From a virus, in IMG/VR virus record IMGVR_UViG_3300007735_000715, positions 1-39,705 of that record: a DNA stretch of 39,705 nucleotides. The stretch is one strand, 5' to 3'. Below are positions 22,603 through 29,792 of the stretch, piece after piece (within the stretch, counting starts at the first letter, position 1; every line of letters begins with the position of its first letter). Position numbers and translations under genes: made by a program. The notes under the pieces are model-generated. The model was not told the origin of the DNA, made no database searches, and was given only the letters and a program-made list of their open reading frames with translations.

Positions 22603-22764
22603 ATGCCATCATATGATTTTAAATGTAATGCATGCAAAACAATAATTGAGATAAACGAAAACATTGCACCGCCTTGCCCTACTTGCGCTGCAGTTATGGT
22701 TCGTATATGGTCTGCACCAGCGGTAAAGTTTAAAGGAACTGGCTTCTATTCAACTGGAGGTTAA
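22603..22764 (+). CDS. FmdB-type zinc ribbon protein, 53 residues
   Basis: MPSYDFKCNACKTIIEINEN is followed by CPTCAAVMVRIWSAPAVKFK and GTGFYSTGG. Cys8, Cys11, Cys25 and Cys28 form the zinc site, and the KFKGTGFYSTGG ending is characteristic of FmdB-family ribbons. The family is called regulatory, but the role is not established. It starts at ATG 22603, 2 bases after the previous stop. Confidence 0.8.
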   Translation: MPSYDFKCNACKTIIEINENIAPPCPTCAAVMVRIWSAPAVKFKGTGFYSTGG

Positions 22765-22765
22765 C

Positions 22766-22888
22766 ATTAAAAGACTACGGCACATATTCTGTTTTAGATA
22801 TGCATGGGAAGTAATAGACCCACAAAAATCTTTTTGGAATCTTAAATGTACAAAGTGTGGTTATGAAAAGGAGATTACTTTTGAATGA
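22766..22888 (+). CDS. Small zinc-containing protein with a likely ATT start, 40 residues
   Basis: The frame reads IKRLRHIFCFRYAWEVIDPQ then KSFWNLKCTKCGYEKEITFE. The pattern of C...H and C-x2-C with a Trp-Glu-Val-Ile core looks like a genuine small phage protein. No ATG, GTG or TTG lies in the right place. The first codon after GGAGG (22756-22760, 5-base gap) is ATT 22766, a rare but known start codon. It overlaps the WhiB start by 8 bases. Confidence 0.5.
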   Translation: MKRLRHIFCFRYAWEVIDPQKSFWNLKCTKCGYEKEITFE

Positions 22889-23153
22889 CTATCCGAAGTG
22901 GGAAGGAAGACCAGCGTGTGAAGGTATTGATACAGAGTTTTTCTTTACAGAAGGTAGTTATGACAACTTGCCAATGTTAAAAAGAATATGCAATAATTGT
23001 CCAGTAATACAGCAATGCTTTGATTACTCAATCAAGTATGCTGTCAGTGGTTACTGGGCAGCAACTACTGAAAACCAGAGAGAGGGATATAGAAAGTTGC
23101 ATAATATAAAACCTAAAGCAGTAGTTCCCCTATCAGTTTACGAGATGGGTTAA
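22881..23153 (+). CDS. WhiB-family iron-sulfur transcription regulator
   Basis: This 90-residue protein is read from TTG 22881, which follows AAGGAGA (22867-22873). Cys13, Cys37, Cys40 and Cys46 (C...CxxC-x5-C) match the 4Fe-4S ligands of WhiB proteins, and GYWAATTENQREGYRKL matches the turn and basic tail. In the usual turn the residues after Trp are Gly-Gly; here they are Ala-Ala. WhiB proteins occur in actinobacteria and their phages, where they bind the primary sigma factor and redirect transcription. This is the strongest host marker in the genome. It probably works with the sigma-like protein at 21718. Confidence 0.88.
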   Translation: MNDYPKWEGRPACEGIDTEFFFTEGSYDNLPMLKRICNNCPVIQQCFDYSIKYAVSGYWAATTENQREGYRKLHNIKPKAVVPLSVYEMG

Positions 23154-23530
23154 TGAGTAAGTTATCTGATTTTGATTTAGACCTTGCTGTTGGTCACGAA
23201 GGTGAGCAACTGGTAAGTGACTTACTTACTGGCGGTAAAACAATAGAAGTAAAGACAGATTTAAAATGGAAAGATACTGGCAATCTATATATAGAAACTG
23301 TATGCTGGTCACATAATAATGACGAGTGGTATGCATCTGGATTGTCAGCAACAAAGGCTGAATACTGGGCATTTGTTATAGAAAGTGGTGCTATATTGGT
23401 ACCTACTGAAACCCTAAAAAAGGTAGTTGCACTACGAGGTAGGGCTATTACTTGTAACATCCAACCTAACCCAAGTAAGGGCTACTTGATACGGGTTGAT
23501 GATATACTTGAAGGGTTAAAAGGTTTATAG
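23153..23530 (+). CDS. Probable PD-(D/E)XK nuclease-fold protein
   Basis: This 125-residue protein has an N-terminal Glu in GHEGEQLVSDLL followed by KTIEVKTDLKW (Glu32-Val-Lys34) and GNLYIETVCW. This is the usual arrangement of small PD-(D/E)XK nucleases, though the central Asp is unclear. Similar proteins occur in many actinophages, from recall. It is the last gene of the early block, TAATG-coupled to WhiB, with a bidirectional terminator 20 bases downstream. Confidence 0.65.
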   Translation: MSKLSDFDLDLAVGHEGEQLVSDLLTGGKTIEVKTDLKWKDTGNLYIETVCWSHNNDEWYASGLSATKAEYWAFVIESGAILVPTETLKKVVALRGRAITCNIQPNPSKGYLIRVDDILEGLKGL

Positions 23531-23549
23531 GTAGCCTCCTATAAAGCAG

Positions 23550-23593
23550 AAAAGCCCCCGCTCTGGTTAGGGGAAGACCAGGACGGGGGTTTT
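23550..23593. terminator. Bidirectional intrinsic terminator between converging blocks
   Basis: AAAA-G-CCCCCG (23550-23560) pairs with CGGGGG-TTTT (23584-23593), with a further CTGGT/ACCAG stem inside and a GGGGAAG loop. T-runs follow on both strands (TTTT plus; TTTT minus from the A-run). It lies between the ends of the early plus block and late minus block. A second small hairpin, GGGCT-TGT-AGCCC, lies at about 23607-23619. Confidence 0.88.
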
Positions 23594-23630
23594 CTATGTT
23601 CTATGGGGCTTGTAGCCCGTTTAAATGGGG

Positions 23631-23822
23631 TTAATTAGAGCCTTTGCCAAACTCAGTTGCCTTAGGGTCAAGCCATTTAAGGATTGGTGCGGCAATAGAG
23701 GCTACAAATGCAGCGACCAATGCCTTAGCATCAGTGTTGCCTGCCAAATAAACTGTCAATACAGATGCAAAAGCAGCACGTAGGTATGTGCTAGCAACTG
23801 CTAATACTTTTTCTTTCTTCAT
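23631..23822 (-). CDS. Holin-like small membrane protein
   Basis: This 63-residue protein, MKKEKVLAVASTYLRAAFAS and on, has a basic N-terminus and one or two hydrophobic helices (AAFASVLTVYLAG and ALVAAFVASIAAPIL), with a charged C-terminus (DPKATEFGKGSN). Its position right after the endolysin makes a holin, which opens the membrane to release the enzyme, the likely role. It is the last gene of the late block. It overlaps the endolysin stop by one base. Confidence 0.7.
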   Translation of the reverse strand: MKKEKVLAVASTYLRAAFASVLTVYLAGNTDAKALVAAFVASIAAPILKWLDPKATEFGKGSN

Positions 23823-24322
23823 TACTTACTCCATTTCGGTGTACCAAAGCCAGCAATAAAGGGCTTTAGTTTTCTTTTATTATCTAAGCGGTATGCACGA
23901 ATCTTCTGTGCAACTTCTCCACCATTTCTTTCACTGGCAGATTTCTTTTTGTCACCAGATGTGTTGCCTTCAATAGTAGTAACTGTTCCGTCACCATTAT
24001 CTTTAACAACAATTCCAACATGGTCTACTGGATTACCACCCACTGCAAAATCAAAGAAGGCTAAGTCACCAGGCTTAGGCTTAGCAGTTGCTGCATTAGA
24101 CCAAGCACCAATTCCTTTAAACTTCTCTGCGCCAAGGGTAGTAGATACCACATTAGGAATCTTTAGATTTACCTGTGCTGCTACCCACATACAAAAACTT
24201 CCACACCATGGCTGAAAGTTTGCTTTAGTAAAAGCACCATACTTTGTTTCATTATCTTTGGGTCCTTCAACATACCCAATTTCAGCCTTTGCTACTGCTA
24301 GAAAATCATCTACCTGATTCAT
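23822..24322 (-). CDS. CHAP-domain endolysin
   Basis: This 166-residue enzyme has the CHAP (NlpC/P60-like) amidase/peptidase catalytic set: Cys40 in QPWCGSFCMW, His101 in PVDHVGIVV and Glu118 in TTIEGNTSG. There is no signal peptide, so export depends on a holin. The C-terminal 35 residues (KIRAYRLDNKRKLKPFIAGF) are short and no wall-binding domain is recognised. It would cut peptidoglycan cross-links to lyse the host. It is flanked by two small membrane proteins. The start at ATG 24322 follows TAGGAGCATC. Confidence 0.9.
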   Translation of the reverse strand: MNQVDDFLAVAKAEIGYVEGPKDNETKYGAFTKANFQPWCGSFCMWVAAQVNLKIPNVVSTTLGAEKFKGIGAWSNAATAKPKPGDLAFFDFAVGGNPVDHVGIVVKDNGDGTVTTIEGNTSGDKKKSASERNGGEVAQKIRAYRLDNKRKLKPFIAGFGTPKWSK

Positions 24323-24329
24323 GATGCTC

Positions 24330-24533
24330 CTATTTTTTTAATACTTGTAATACTAATTCTGTTAAGAATTCAACTTTATCGTCTAACTGATTGACCTTAT
24401 CTTTTAAACTTGAGCCACCGTTGGGTTTAAGTTCTGTAAGATAATGTTTAACCATCCATCTAGTTGCTGTTGCTAGTGCTCCAATAAGGGTGGTTACGGC
24501 TACGGCTAATCCAGCCCAATCAGTAGGTGTCAT
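24330..24533 (-). CDS. Small membrane-anchored coiled-coil protein (holin-like)
   Basis: This 67-residue protein has one transmembrane helix (WAGLAVAVTTLIGALATA, residues 6-23), a basic patch (RWMVKHYLTELK), and a short coiled coil (LKDKVNQLDDKVEFLTELVL). It lies directly upstream of the endolysin in the late operon. The architecture is like small actinophage holin or holin-regulator proteins. Together with 23631 it makes a two-membrane-protein lysis cassette. Which of the two forms the pore cannot be told. Confidence 0.65.
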   Translation of the reverse strand: MTPTDWAGLAVAVTTLIGALATATRWMVKHYLTELKPNGGSSLKDKVNQLDDKVEFLTELVLQVLKK

Positions 24534-24534
24534 T

Positions 24535-26733
24535 TTATACTGTCCTAATAGTTATCTCGAGTACTCCTCCAAAGCCATCAAACCTTTTGTCAGGCGGAGT
24601 CATACGTGTGAATGTGATTTGTTCAATAACTGCCTGCCGAGATTCGCCAGTAGTTAAGTCTTGCCAGGTAACTACGTCACCATTTTGTTCTAAGTCTTCT
24701 AATGTCTGGATTTTTGAAAAGGCTCTGCCTTCATAACCATACATAGAATTATATCTATCTGTCTCAATGTCAAAGCAATAGACAGGGAAGCGCATCATGC
24801 GCTGACGTGGTGTAGCAATAGTTGCCTTTGCCTGATAACCCTTAAAGATTGGACCTTTAGTATTGTCAGTTGTATCTCTAGCCAATACAAACTTATAAGC
24901 AAGATACTCTTGTGCTGTCTCTGGACTAGATGTAGTAACTTCAATTGGGTCTACATCTGCGCTATAAGCAAGAATTTCATACTCAGTTCCAGCAGCAGTA
25001 ACAGTTTCTAGTGTCATAGAACCATAATCAAAATTGCCACGACCAACTAAACGCTTAAAGTTTTTTGGCTCAAGTGTTCCATAGCGAATATTACCTGTAG
25101 TTACATAGCCAGATGAAATAAGATTTGTTCCTTCAACATATGTATATCCAGCAGCAGCCACTGTTCCAGTAGGAGATACTGCAGTAGAAGATACATTGGA
25201 TGCAGTTTTTGCATAAGTAAATGTTGTACTTGTTGGCACATCAACAACTGTATGTTGACCATTAAATGTAGCATCTACGCCAGCAACAAATACAACCTCA
25301 CCAGCAGATAAACCGTGTGCTGTAGATGTAGTAAGAGTTGCAACATTAGATGTTAGCGCTTTATTAGATACAGCATATTCACTCTTTGCTGCTGTGCAGA
25401 AAGCCAAAGTATCTGTATTACCAAGGAATGCAACGCCAGTGGTTACATGACCAGTAACGCCTGGATAATATAAATCATTAGCATAGGCAAAACGTAAGTT
25501 CTCCAACTCAGCCCCAAGGTCAATGCGAGTAAGACCTGGTTCTCCACCTACAGATGTAGCACACCATACAAATCTATCTCTAAATGTAAAACCATATGCT
25601 GGTTGAGTTGTTTCAATAATAAGTGGACCGTATTTAATTGAGCCATCTGTATCAGATACATCAGCAACACGTACACCCTTACTGGTTCCAATAACCATAT
25701 AGCCACCATAGTATTTAATGCTATGAATAATTTCTCCCACTGGCATTTCCGCAGCCACTACAGCAGAGGTTAAGGTAGGCAAAGCACCAGCGGTTGATAG
25801 AGTAAATTTAAATATAGATGATTGAATACCATTGTATCCAGAAATGTATACTGCTGGTCCAGATGCTGTTATACCAGTAAATGTATAAGCAGATGTTGGA
25901 TGTGTATATAATGCTGTTGGCAATGAAGATGCTGAACTTGTAAATTCATATACAGCATTATTAAAGCAAGCAATAATTCTTTCTTTAGCAAATTCCATTA
26001 CGGCATTACTTACAGTAGTACCAGTAACATCAAACATTTTTGTGCCAGCAGTAGATGAATCAGCAGTCAATGCTTTTTTATATACAGTTAGTTTAGTAGC
26101 ACCACCAGAGGTAATATTAGTTACCCAATAGGCAGTAGTTCCATCATCGCAGATTGCATAAACTTTATCATCTGTGCCAGAATTGTAATCAATAAAGTGA
26201 GTTTCAGTACCAGCAGTATCAATCTTATCTACATCGTAACCATCATGTAGTAACACACCATCAGTATTGCTCCAACGTATAGAACGAATCTGTTGATATG
26301 CACGACCAGTAGAATGGATTGGTGCTGTAGTTATGTGTCCTGCTGTAGATTCATTAAGTAAAGTTACTTGTCCCTTAGTAAATACATCTACGCCTTTGCT
26401 ATCTGCAAAACGATTGAGCACAATTTCGCCAGATGTTGGGTCATAAAATTTAATGCCAGTCCCCTTGTGAAAGGAAGACTGGCTACGAATCCACCAACCA
26501 GTAAGTGATTGCTCACCTGGTTCTTGCTGACTATCAAACTGTTCCTTCTTAAAGGGTGCTGTTTGACGAATATATGGGCGGTTGTCATTGATTGCATAAA
26601 TGAATGGCACTCCATTTAATGCTACATCATAGGCAATGTCAGTGTTTTGCCAGATAGCATTTGATGCAACAACGCCAATGTCAACGGCAATCGCTCTACT
26701 AGAACGACCTTCGGTAATATCACGACCAGCCAC
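24535..26733 (-). CDS. Large tail protein (nozzle/hub-like)
   Basis: This 732-residue, strongly beta-rich protein begins MAGRDITEGRSSRAIAVDIG. It contains repeated blade-like segments (VYAICDDGTTAYWVTNITSG; YYGGYMVIGTSKGVRVADVS; RDRFVWCATSVGGEPGLTRI) that suggest a beta-propeller. A Gly/Ser/Thr-rich insert (about 460-510) with HGLSAGEVVFVAGV resembles a small fibre repeat. The C-terminal 150 residues are again beta-sandwich-like. In short-tailed phages, proteins of this size and order near the fibre genes form the tail nozzle or hub, which is the basis for the call. The start is GTG 26733 after AAGGAGC. Confidence 0.6.
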   Translation of the reverse strand: MAGRDITEGRSSRAIAVDIGVVASNAIWQNTDIAYDVALNGVPFIYAINDNRPYIRQTAPFKKEQFDSQQEPGEQSLTGWWIRSQSSFHKGTGIKFYDPTSGEIVLNRFADSKGVDVFTKGQVTLLNESTAGHITTAPIHSTGRAYQQIRSIRWSNTDGVLLHDGYDVDKIDTAGTETHFIDYNSGTDDKVYAICDDGTTAYWVTNITSGGATKLTVYKKALTADSSTAGTKMFDVTGTTVSNAVMEFAKERIIACFNNAVYEFTSSASSLPTALYTHPTSAYTFTGITASGPAVYISGYNGIQSSIFKFTLSTAGALPTLTSAVVAAEMPVGEIIHSIKYYGGYMVIGTSKGVRVADVSDTDGSIKYGPLIIETTQPAYGFTFRDRFVWCATSVGGEPGLTRIDLGAELENLRFAYANDLYYPGVTGHVTTGVAFLGNTDTLAFCTAAKSEYAVSNKALTSNVATLTTSTAHGLSAGEVVFVAGVDATFNGQHTVVDVPTSTTFTYAKTASNVSSTAVSPTGTVAAAGYTYVEGTNLISSGYVTTGNIRYGTLEPKNFKRLVGRGNFDYGSMTLETVTAAGTEYEILAYSADVDPIEVTTSSPETAQEYLAYKFVLARDTTDNTKGPIFKGYQAKATIATPRQRMMRFPVYCFDIETDRYNSMYGYEGRAFSKIQTLEDLEQNGDVVTWQDLTTGESRQAVIEQITFTRMTPPDKRFDGFGGVLEITIRTV

Positions 26734-26769
26734 AATGCTCCTTAATTAGAAATTTATTTATTTTAAAAC

Positions 26770-27153
26770 TTAAGCAGATGGACCAGTTATTTCAATCCAT
26801 TCTTGATTAGGCTCAAACCAGCCATAACGCTTTGGGTTCCCTGGGTCTACCGTTGGATATGGAACTGGTGATTCCCATTGGCAAGTTGTTTCATTAAGAG
26901 TCCAAGATGCCCAAGGCTGCGGTGCAATAAATGCATCACGCCCTGCGTCATAGGTATATCCAATACCTGCATAATTTTTACGGATAGTTCCGTTGTATGA
27001 TGTTTGTTTCCATGATGCATGACCGTGTAGGTCAGTTAGAAAATCTATTCCTGCTTGCTCTGACTCAACACCATCTACGGTGATGACATCATTGTTCACT
27101 ACGTGAACAGCAAGAACATTATTATTCTCATCTAGTTTTGCGAAGTGTGCCAT
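26770..27153 (-). CDS. Conserved phage structural protein
   Basis: This 127-residue protein begins MAHFAKLDENNNVLAVHVVN. It has an N-terminal beta domain, the motif GHASWKQTSYNGTIRKNYAG, and aromatic Trp/Pro-rich repeats (APQPWASWTLNETTCQWESP). Proteins of this kind are widespread in marine and freshwater phages and are annotated as structural. It lies between the large tail protein and the glycine-rich adhesins, so a tail role is likely. ATG 27153 follows AAGGAGAAAT. About 36 bases without features separate it from 26733. Confidence 0.75.
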   Translation of the reverse strand: MAHFAKLDENNNVLAVHVVNNDVITVDGVESEQAGIDFLTDLHGHASWKQTSYNGTIRKNYAGIGYTYDAGRDAFIAPQPWASWTLNETTCQWESPVPYPTVDPGNPKRYGWFEPNQEWIEITGPSA

Positions 27154-27162
27154 TATTTCTCC

Positions 27163-28140
27163 TTAGTAAGTGATTGAACCATCGCCATTAAATTGATAAA
27201 TATGATAACTACCAGAGGTAGTATATGTTGGTGAACCCGTAGTTGATGCTGCTGCTCGGGTAGCACGAACAATAACTACGCCTGAACCGCCATTGCCACC
27301 ATTTGTTGTAGTTTGCTGTCCATTACCGCCACCACCGCCACCTGTGTTTGCAGTTCCTGATGTAGGATTTGGTCCAGTACCTTCATATCTAGCACCACCA
27401 GCACCTCCTCCACCTGAGCCACCAGAACCTTGGGTATTAGCGGAACCATATCCACCGCCACCACCACCACCTGCATAGGTAACAGATGAACCTGTAATGG
27501 AAACTGCTACACCATTACCGCCGTTACCACCACCACCTGCTGAAGGGGTGCCTTGAGTAGTTGTGTTAGCACCTGCAGCACCTGCACCACCTCCGCCTGC
27601 GCCACCATATCTACCAGAAAGTCCATTTCCGCCAGCGTAGCCTTGATTAGTAGTACCAGTTCCACCATTATAAGGACCTGCGTTGGCATTTCCGCCAGCA
27701 CCACCACCTGAGCCACCATTTTTACCTGGGTTACCTGTTGCATCATTAGAACCAGCGTGTCCTCCACCACCACCGCCATCTGATGTAATGGTTGAAAATA
27801 CCGAGTTATTTCCAGTAGTACCTCGCATAGTAGTGTTAGAACCATTTAAAACGCCACCTGCACCGCCTGCACCAACAGTTACTGTATAAGAAGTACCTGG
27901 AGTTAATGTTAAAGCGGTTTCTAAAGAACCACCACCACCTGTTGCCGTAACGGTAGAGCGAAGACCACCTGCACCACCGCCTCCTGCACCTGCATCATAA
28001 CCTGAATTTGCACCACCACCTCCTGCACCTGCGACTACTAGATAGTCAGCAGTAACTGAAAGAGCAGTTGTTTGGTCCCAAAACTTAGATGATTTAACAC
28101 CAGTTCTAATACTTGATGTAGAAAATTTACGAATAGCCAT
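27163..28140 (-). CDS. Glycine-rich tail adhesin, copy 1
   Basis: This 325-residue protein starts with a short anchor (AIRKFSTSSIRTGVKSSKFW-DQT), then TADYLVVAGAGGGG and long Gly-rich tracts (GGGGGG, GGAGG, TGNPGKNGGSGGGAGG). It ends with a conserved tail (SGVVIVRATRAAASTTGSPT and YTTSGSYHIYQFNGDGSITY). Gly-rich tracts of this type can form polyglycine-II helix bundles, as shown for phage S16-type adhesins, and bind host surfaces. It is paralogous to the neighbouring gene at 28140-29093. DNA in the Gly tracts is GGN-repeat rich. Variation here could change host range. Confidence 0.75.
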   Translation of the reverse strand: MAIRKFSTSSIRTGVKSSKFWDQTTALSVTADYLVVAGAGGGGANSGYDAGAGGGGAGGLRSTVTATGGGGSLETALTLTPGTSYTVTVGAGGAGGVLNGSNTTMRGTTGNNSVFSTITSDGGGGGGHAGSNDATGNPGKNGGSGGGAGGNANAGPYNGGTGTTNQGYAGGNGLSGRYGGAGGGGAGAAGANTTTQGTPSAGGGGNGGNGVAVSITGSSVTYAGGGGGGGYGSANTQGSGGSGGGGAGGARYEGTGPNPTSGTANTGGGGGGNGQQTTTNGGNGGSGVVIVRATRAAASTTGSPTYTTSGSYHIYQFNGDGSITY

Positions 28141-29093
28141 TAGTAAGTAATACTCCCATCACCTGTAAATTTGTAAATGTGGTAAGAACCTGATGTTGTG
28201 TAAGTTGGTGAGCCAGTAGTTGATGATGCCGCTTGGGTTAATCTAATAATAACTACACCTGAACCACCAGCACCGCCAGCAGAACCACCACCACTACCGT
28301 AAGTACGCCCACCGCCACCACCGCCACCACCTGTGTTGGCAGTACCAGTTCCACCAGTTGTTCCATCGGCATTTGAACCACTACCACCACCACCGCTTCC
28401 AGCAGAACCAGTAGTTAAATCACCACGGCAACCACCACCACCGCCACCAGCGTAGGTAACTGACGAGCCAGTAATAGATACTGCTACGCCATCTCCACCA
28501 TTGCCTGATGCAGTACCAGTAGCACCAGCAGCATTTGCACCACCACCGCCACCACCTCTTTCAGCACCTGAGATGTTGTTACCTTGTCCACCATTGTTGC
28601 CTTGTATTGGAGATGCGGTTCTTGTGCCACCTGCACCACTACTACCACCACCATTACCGCTACCGCCACCTGAGCCACCATCTCCACCTGCACCAGTAGT
28701 TGAACCACTTTGATTACCTGCACCACCATAACCACCACCTGTTGCGGTTACGGTTGTAATACCAGTTCCAGAAATAGATGAGTTGCCACCTTGTACGCCA
28801 TTATTACCGCCAGCAGCAGCACCAGCACCACCACCACCTACTGTAACCGTGTATGTGTTTCCTGTAATAAGTTTTAAGGCAGTTTCTAAAGTACCACCAC
28901 CACCAGTTGCAGTTACGGTTGAACGAAGTCCACCTGCACCAGCACCGCCACCATGCTTACTACCACCACCACCACCACCTGCAACCACAAGATAATCAGC
29001 AGTTACAGTTAATTGTGTAGTTTGGTCCCAAAATCTAGTATATTTTGGTAACGCTTGAGTAAACCTAGAGTTACTAAATCTTGAAACAGCCAT
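28140..29093 (-). CDS. Glycine-rich tail adhesin, copy 2
   Basis: This 317-residue paralogue of the downstream gene has the same order: AVSRFSNSRFTQALPKYTRF-WDQT anchor, TADYLVVAGGGGGG, Gly-rich core (GGGYGGAGNQSGSTTGAGGD), and the same ending (SGVVIIRLTQAASSTTGSPT, then YHIYKFTGDGSITY). The two differ mainly inside the Gly core. Duplicated host-binding adhesins may give two receptor specificities or allow recombination between copies. The stop and next start overlap, so both should be made together. Confidence 0.75.
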   Translation of the reverse strand: MAVSRFSNSRFTQALPKYTRFWDQTTQLTVTADYLVVAGGGGGGSKHGGGAGAGGLRSTVTATGGGGTLETALKLITGNTYTVTVGGGGAGAAAGGNNGVQGGNSSISGTGITTVTATGGGYGGAGNQSGSTTGAGGDGGSGGGSGNGGGSSGAGGTRTASPIQGNNGGQGNNISGAERGGGGGGANAAGATGTASGNGGDGVAVSITGSSVTYAGGGGGGCRGDLTTGSAGSGGGGSGSNADGTTGGTGTANTGGGGGGGGRTYGSGGGSAGGAGGSGVVIIRLTQAASSTTGSPTYTTSGSYHIYKFTGDGSITY

Positions 29094-29117
29094 TGGTTAT
29101 ATCCTATCTAAAAGTTA

Positions 29118-29453
29118 TTAAGCAGTAATTTCAGAGCCGAAAGCAGTAAATGTTAAGTCGGCGCTTGATGCGTAGGAACTGATTGAGTTTCCTGCAGCAA
29201 GAGTTACACCTAGTGTTAGCGCAGTTGAATCATTAGCAGCAATTGCTACATCGTAAGCAATATAATGCTCATTAGCAAGTGTTGTTCCTGATGTTGGCTT
29301 TACAGCAAGACGATATGTCTTTGCTGATGCAGCACGGTTTGCGATTACAATAGTTGATACAACTGCTTCTGTAGAAGAAGGTACTGTGTACAGCGCTTCC
29401 TCAGTAGTAGCAGCAGCAGCCTTGCGACCTAGTACTTTATATGCGTTTGCCAT
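29118..29453 (-). CDS. Small beta-rich tail protein
   Basis: This 111-residue protein, MANAYKVLGRKAAAATTEEA and on, consists of beta strands (STIVIANRAASAKTYRLAVK, ALTLGVTLAAGNSI) and looks like a small immunoglobulin-like or jelly-roll domain. No cysteines or catalytic motif are present. Its place within the fibre block suggests a tail spike, head decoration or fibre-attachment protein. ATG 29453 follows AAGGAGAAAC. Confidence 0.7.
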   Translation of the reverse strand: MANAYKVLGRKAAAATTEEALYTVPSSTEAVVSTIVIANRAASAKTYRLAVKPTSGTTLANEHYIAYDVAIAANDSTALTLGVTLAAGNSISSYASSADLTFTAFGSEITA

Positions 29454-29465
29454 TGTTTCTCCTTA

Positions 29466-29792
29466 TTACATTCCACCCAGCAGAAATGCTGTTGGTGTTG
29501 GGTCGGTGGTTATTGTTGCCCAGGAAGCAGATGTACCATTAGTGGTCAAATACTTTCCTGAATTTCCTGTTTGAGAAGGCAGTGCATCTACTGATGCCCA
29601 TGATGCTGCGCTTCCATTAGTTGTCAGATACTTACCAGAGTGTGTGCTCTGAGATGGGATTACATATACAGATGTAGTATCAAGGGCTACTGATACAGTA
29701 CCGCTTGTTCCTCCACCTGTTAATCCTGTTGAGGCTGTTACGCCAGAGATATCGCCTGCTTGGTTATCGGCATTGGTTCTTGCTTTTGTCAT
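29466..29792 (-). CDS. Short fibre-type protein with repeat motif
   Basis: This 108-residue protein contains two copies of a GKYLTTNGxxASWA motif (about residues 53-66 and 80-93), preceded by TGLTGGGTSGTVSVALDTTS. This is common in phage tail-fibre shafts and tips. The ending, PTPTAFLLGGM, resembles the end of the long fibre next to it (FNPLMLMGA). It overlaps that gene by one base (TAATG). It could be a detached distal fibre domain. Confidence 0.7.
   Translation of the reverse strand: MTKARTNADNQAGDISGVTASTGLTGGGTSGTVSVALDTTSVYVIPSQSTHSGKYLTTNGSAASWASVDALPSQTGNSGKYLTTNGTSASWATITTDPTPTAFLLGGM

Noticed and set aside
27276-28995. Val- and Pro-rich frames opposite or beside the glycine-rich adhesins
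   Set aside because: They are shadows of GGN repeats (Pro-rich on the opposite strand, Val/Gln-rich in the shifted frame) without start signals.
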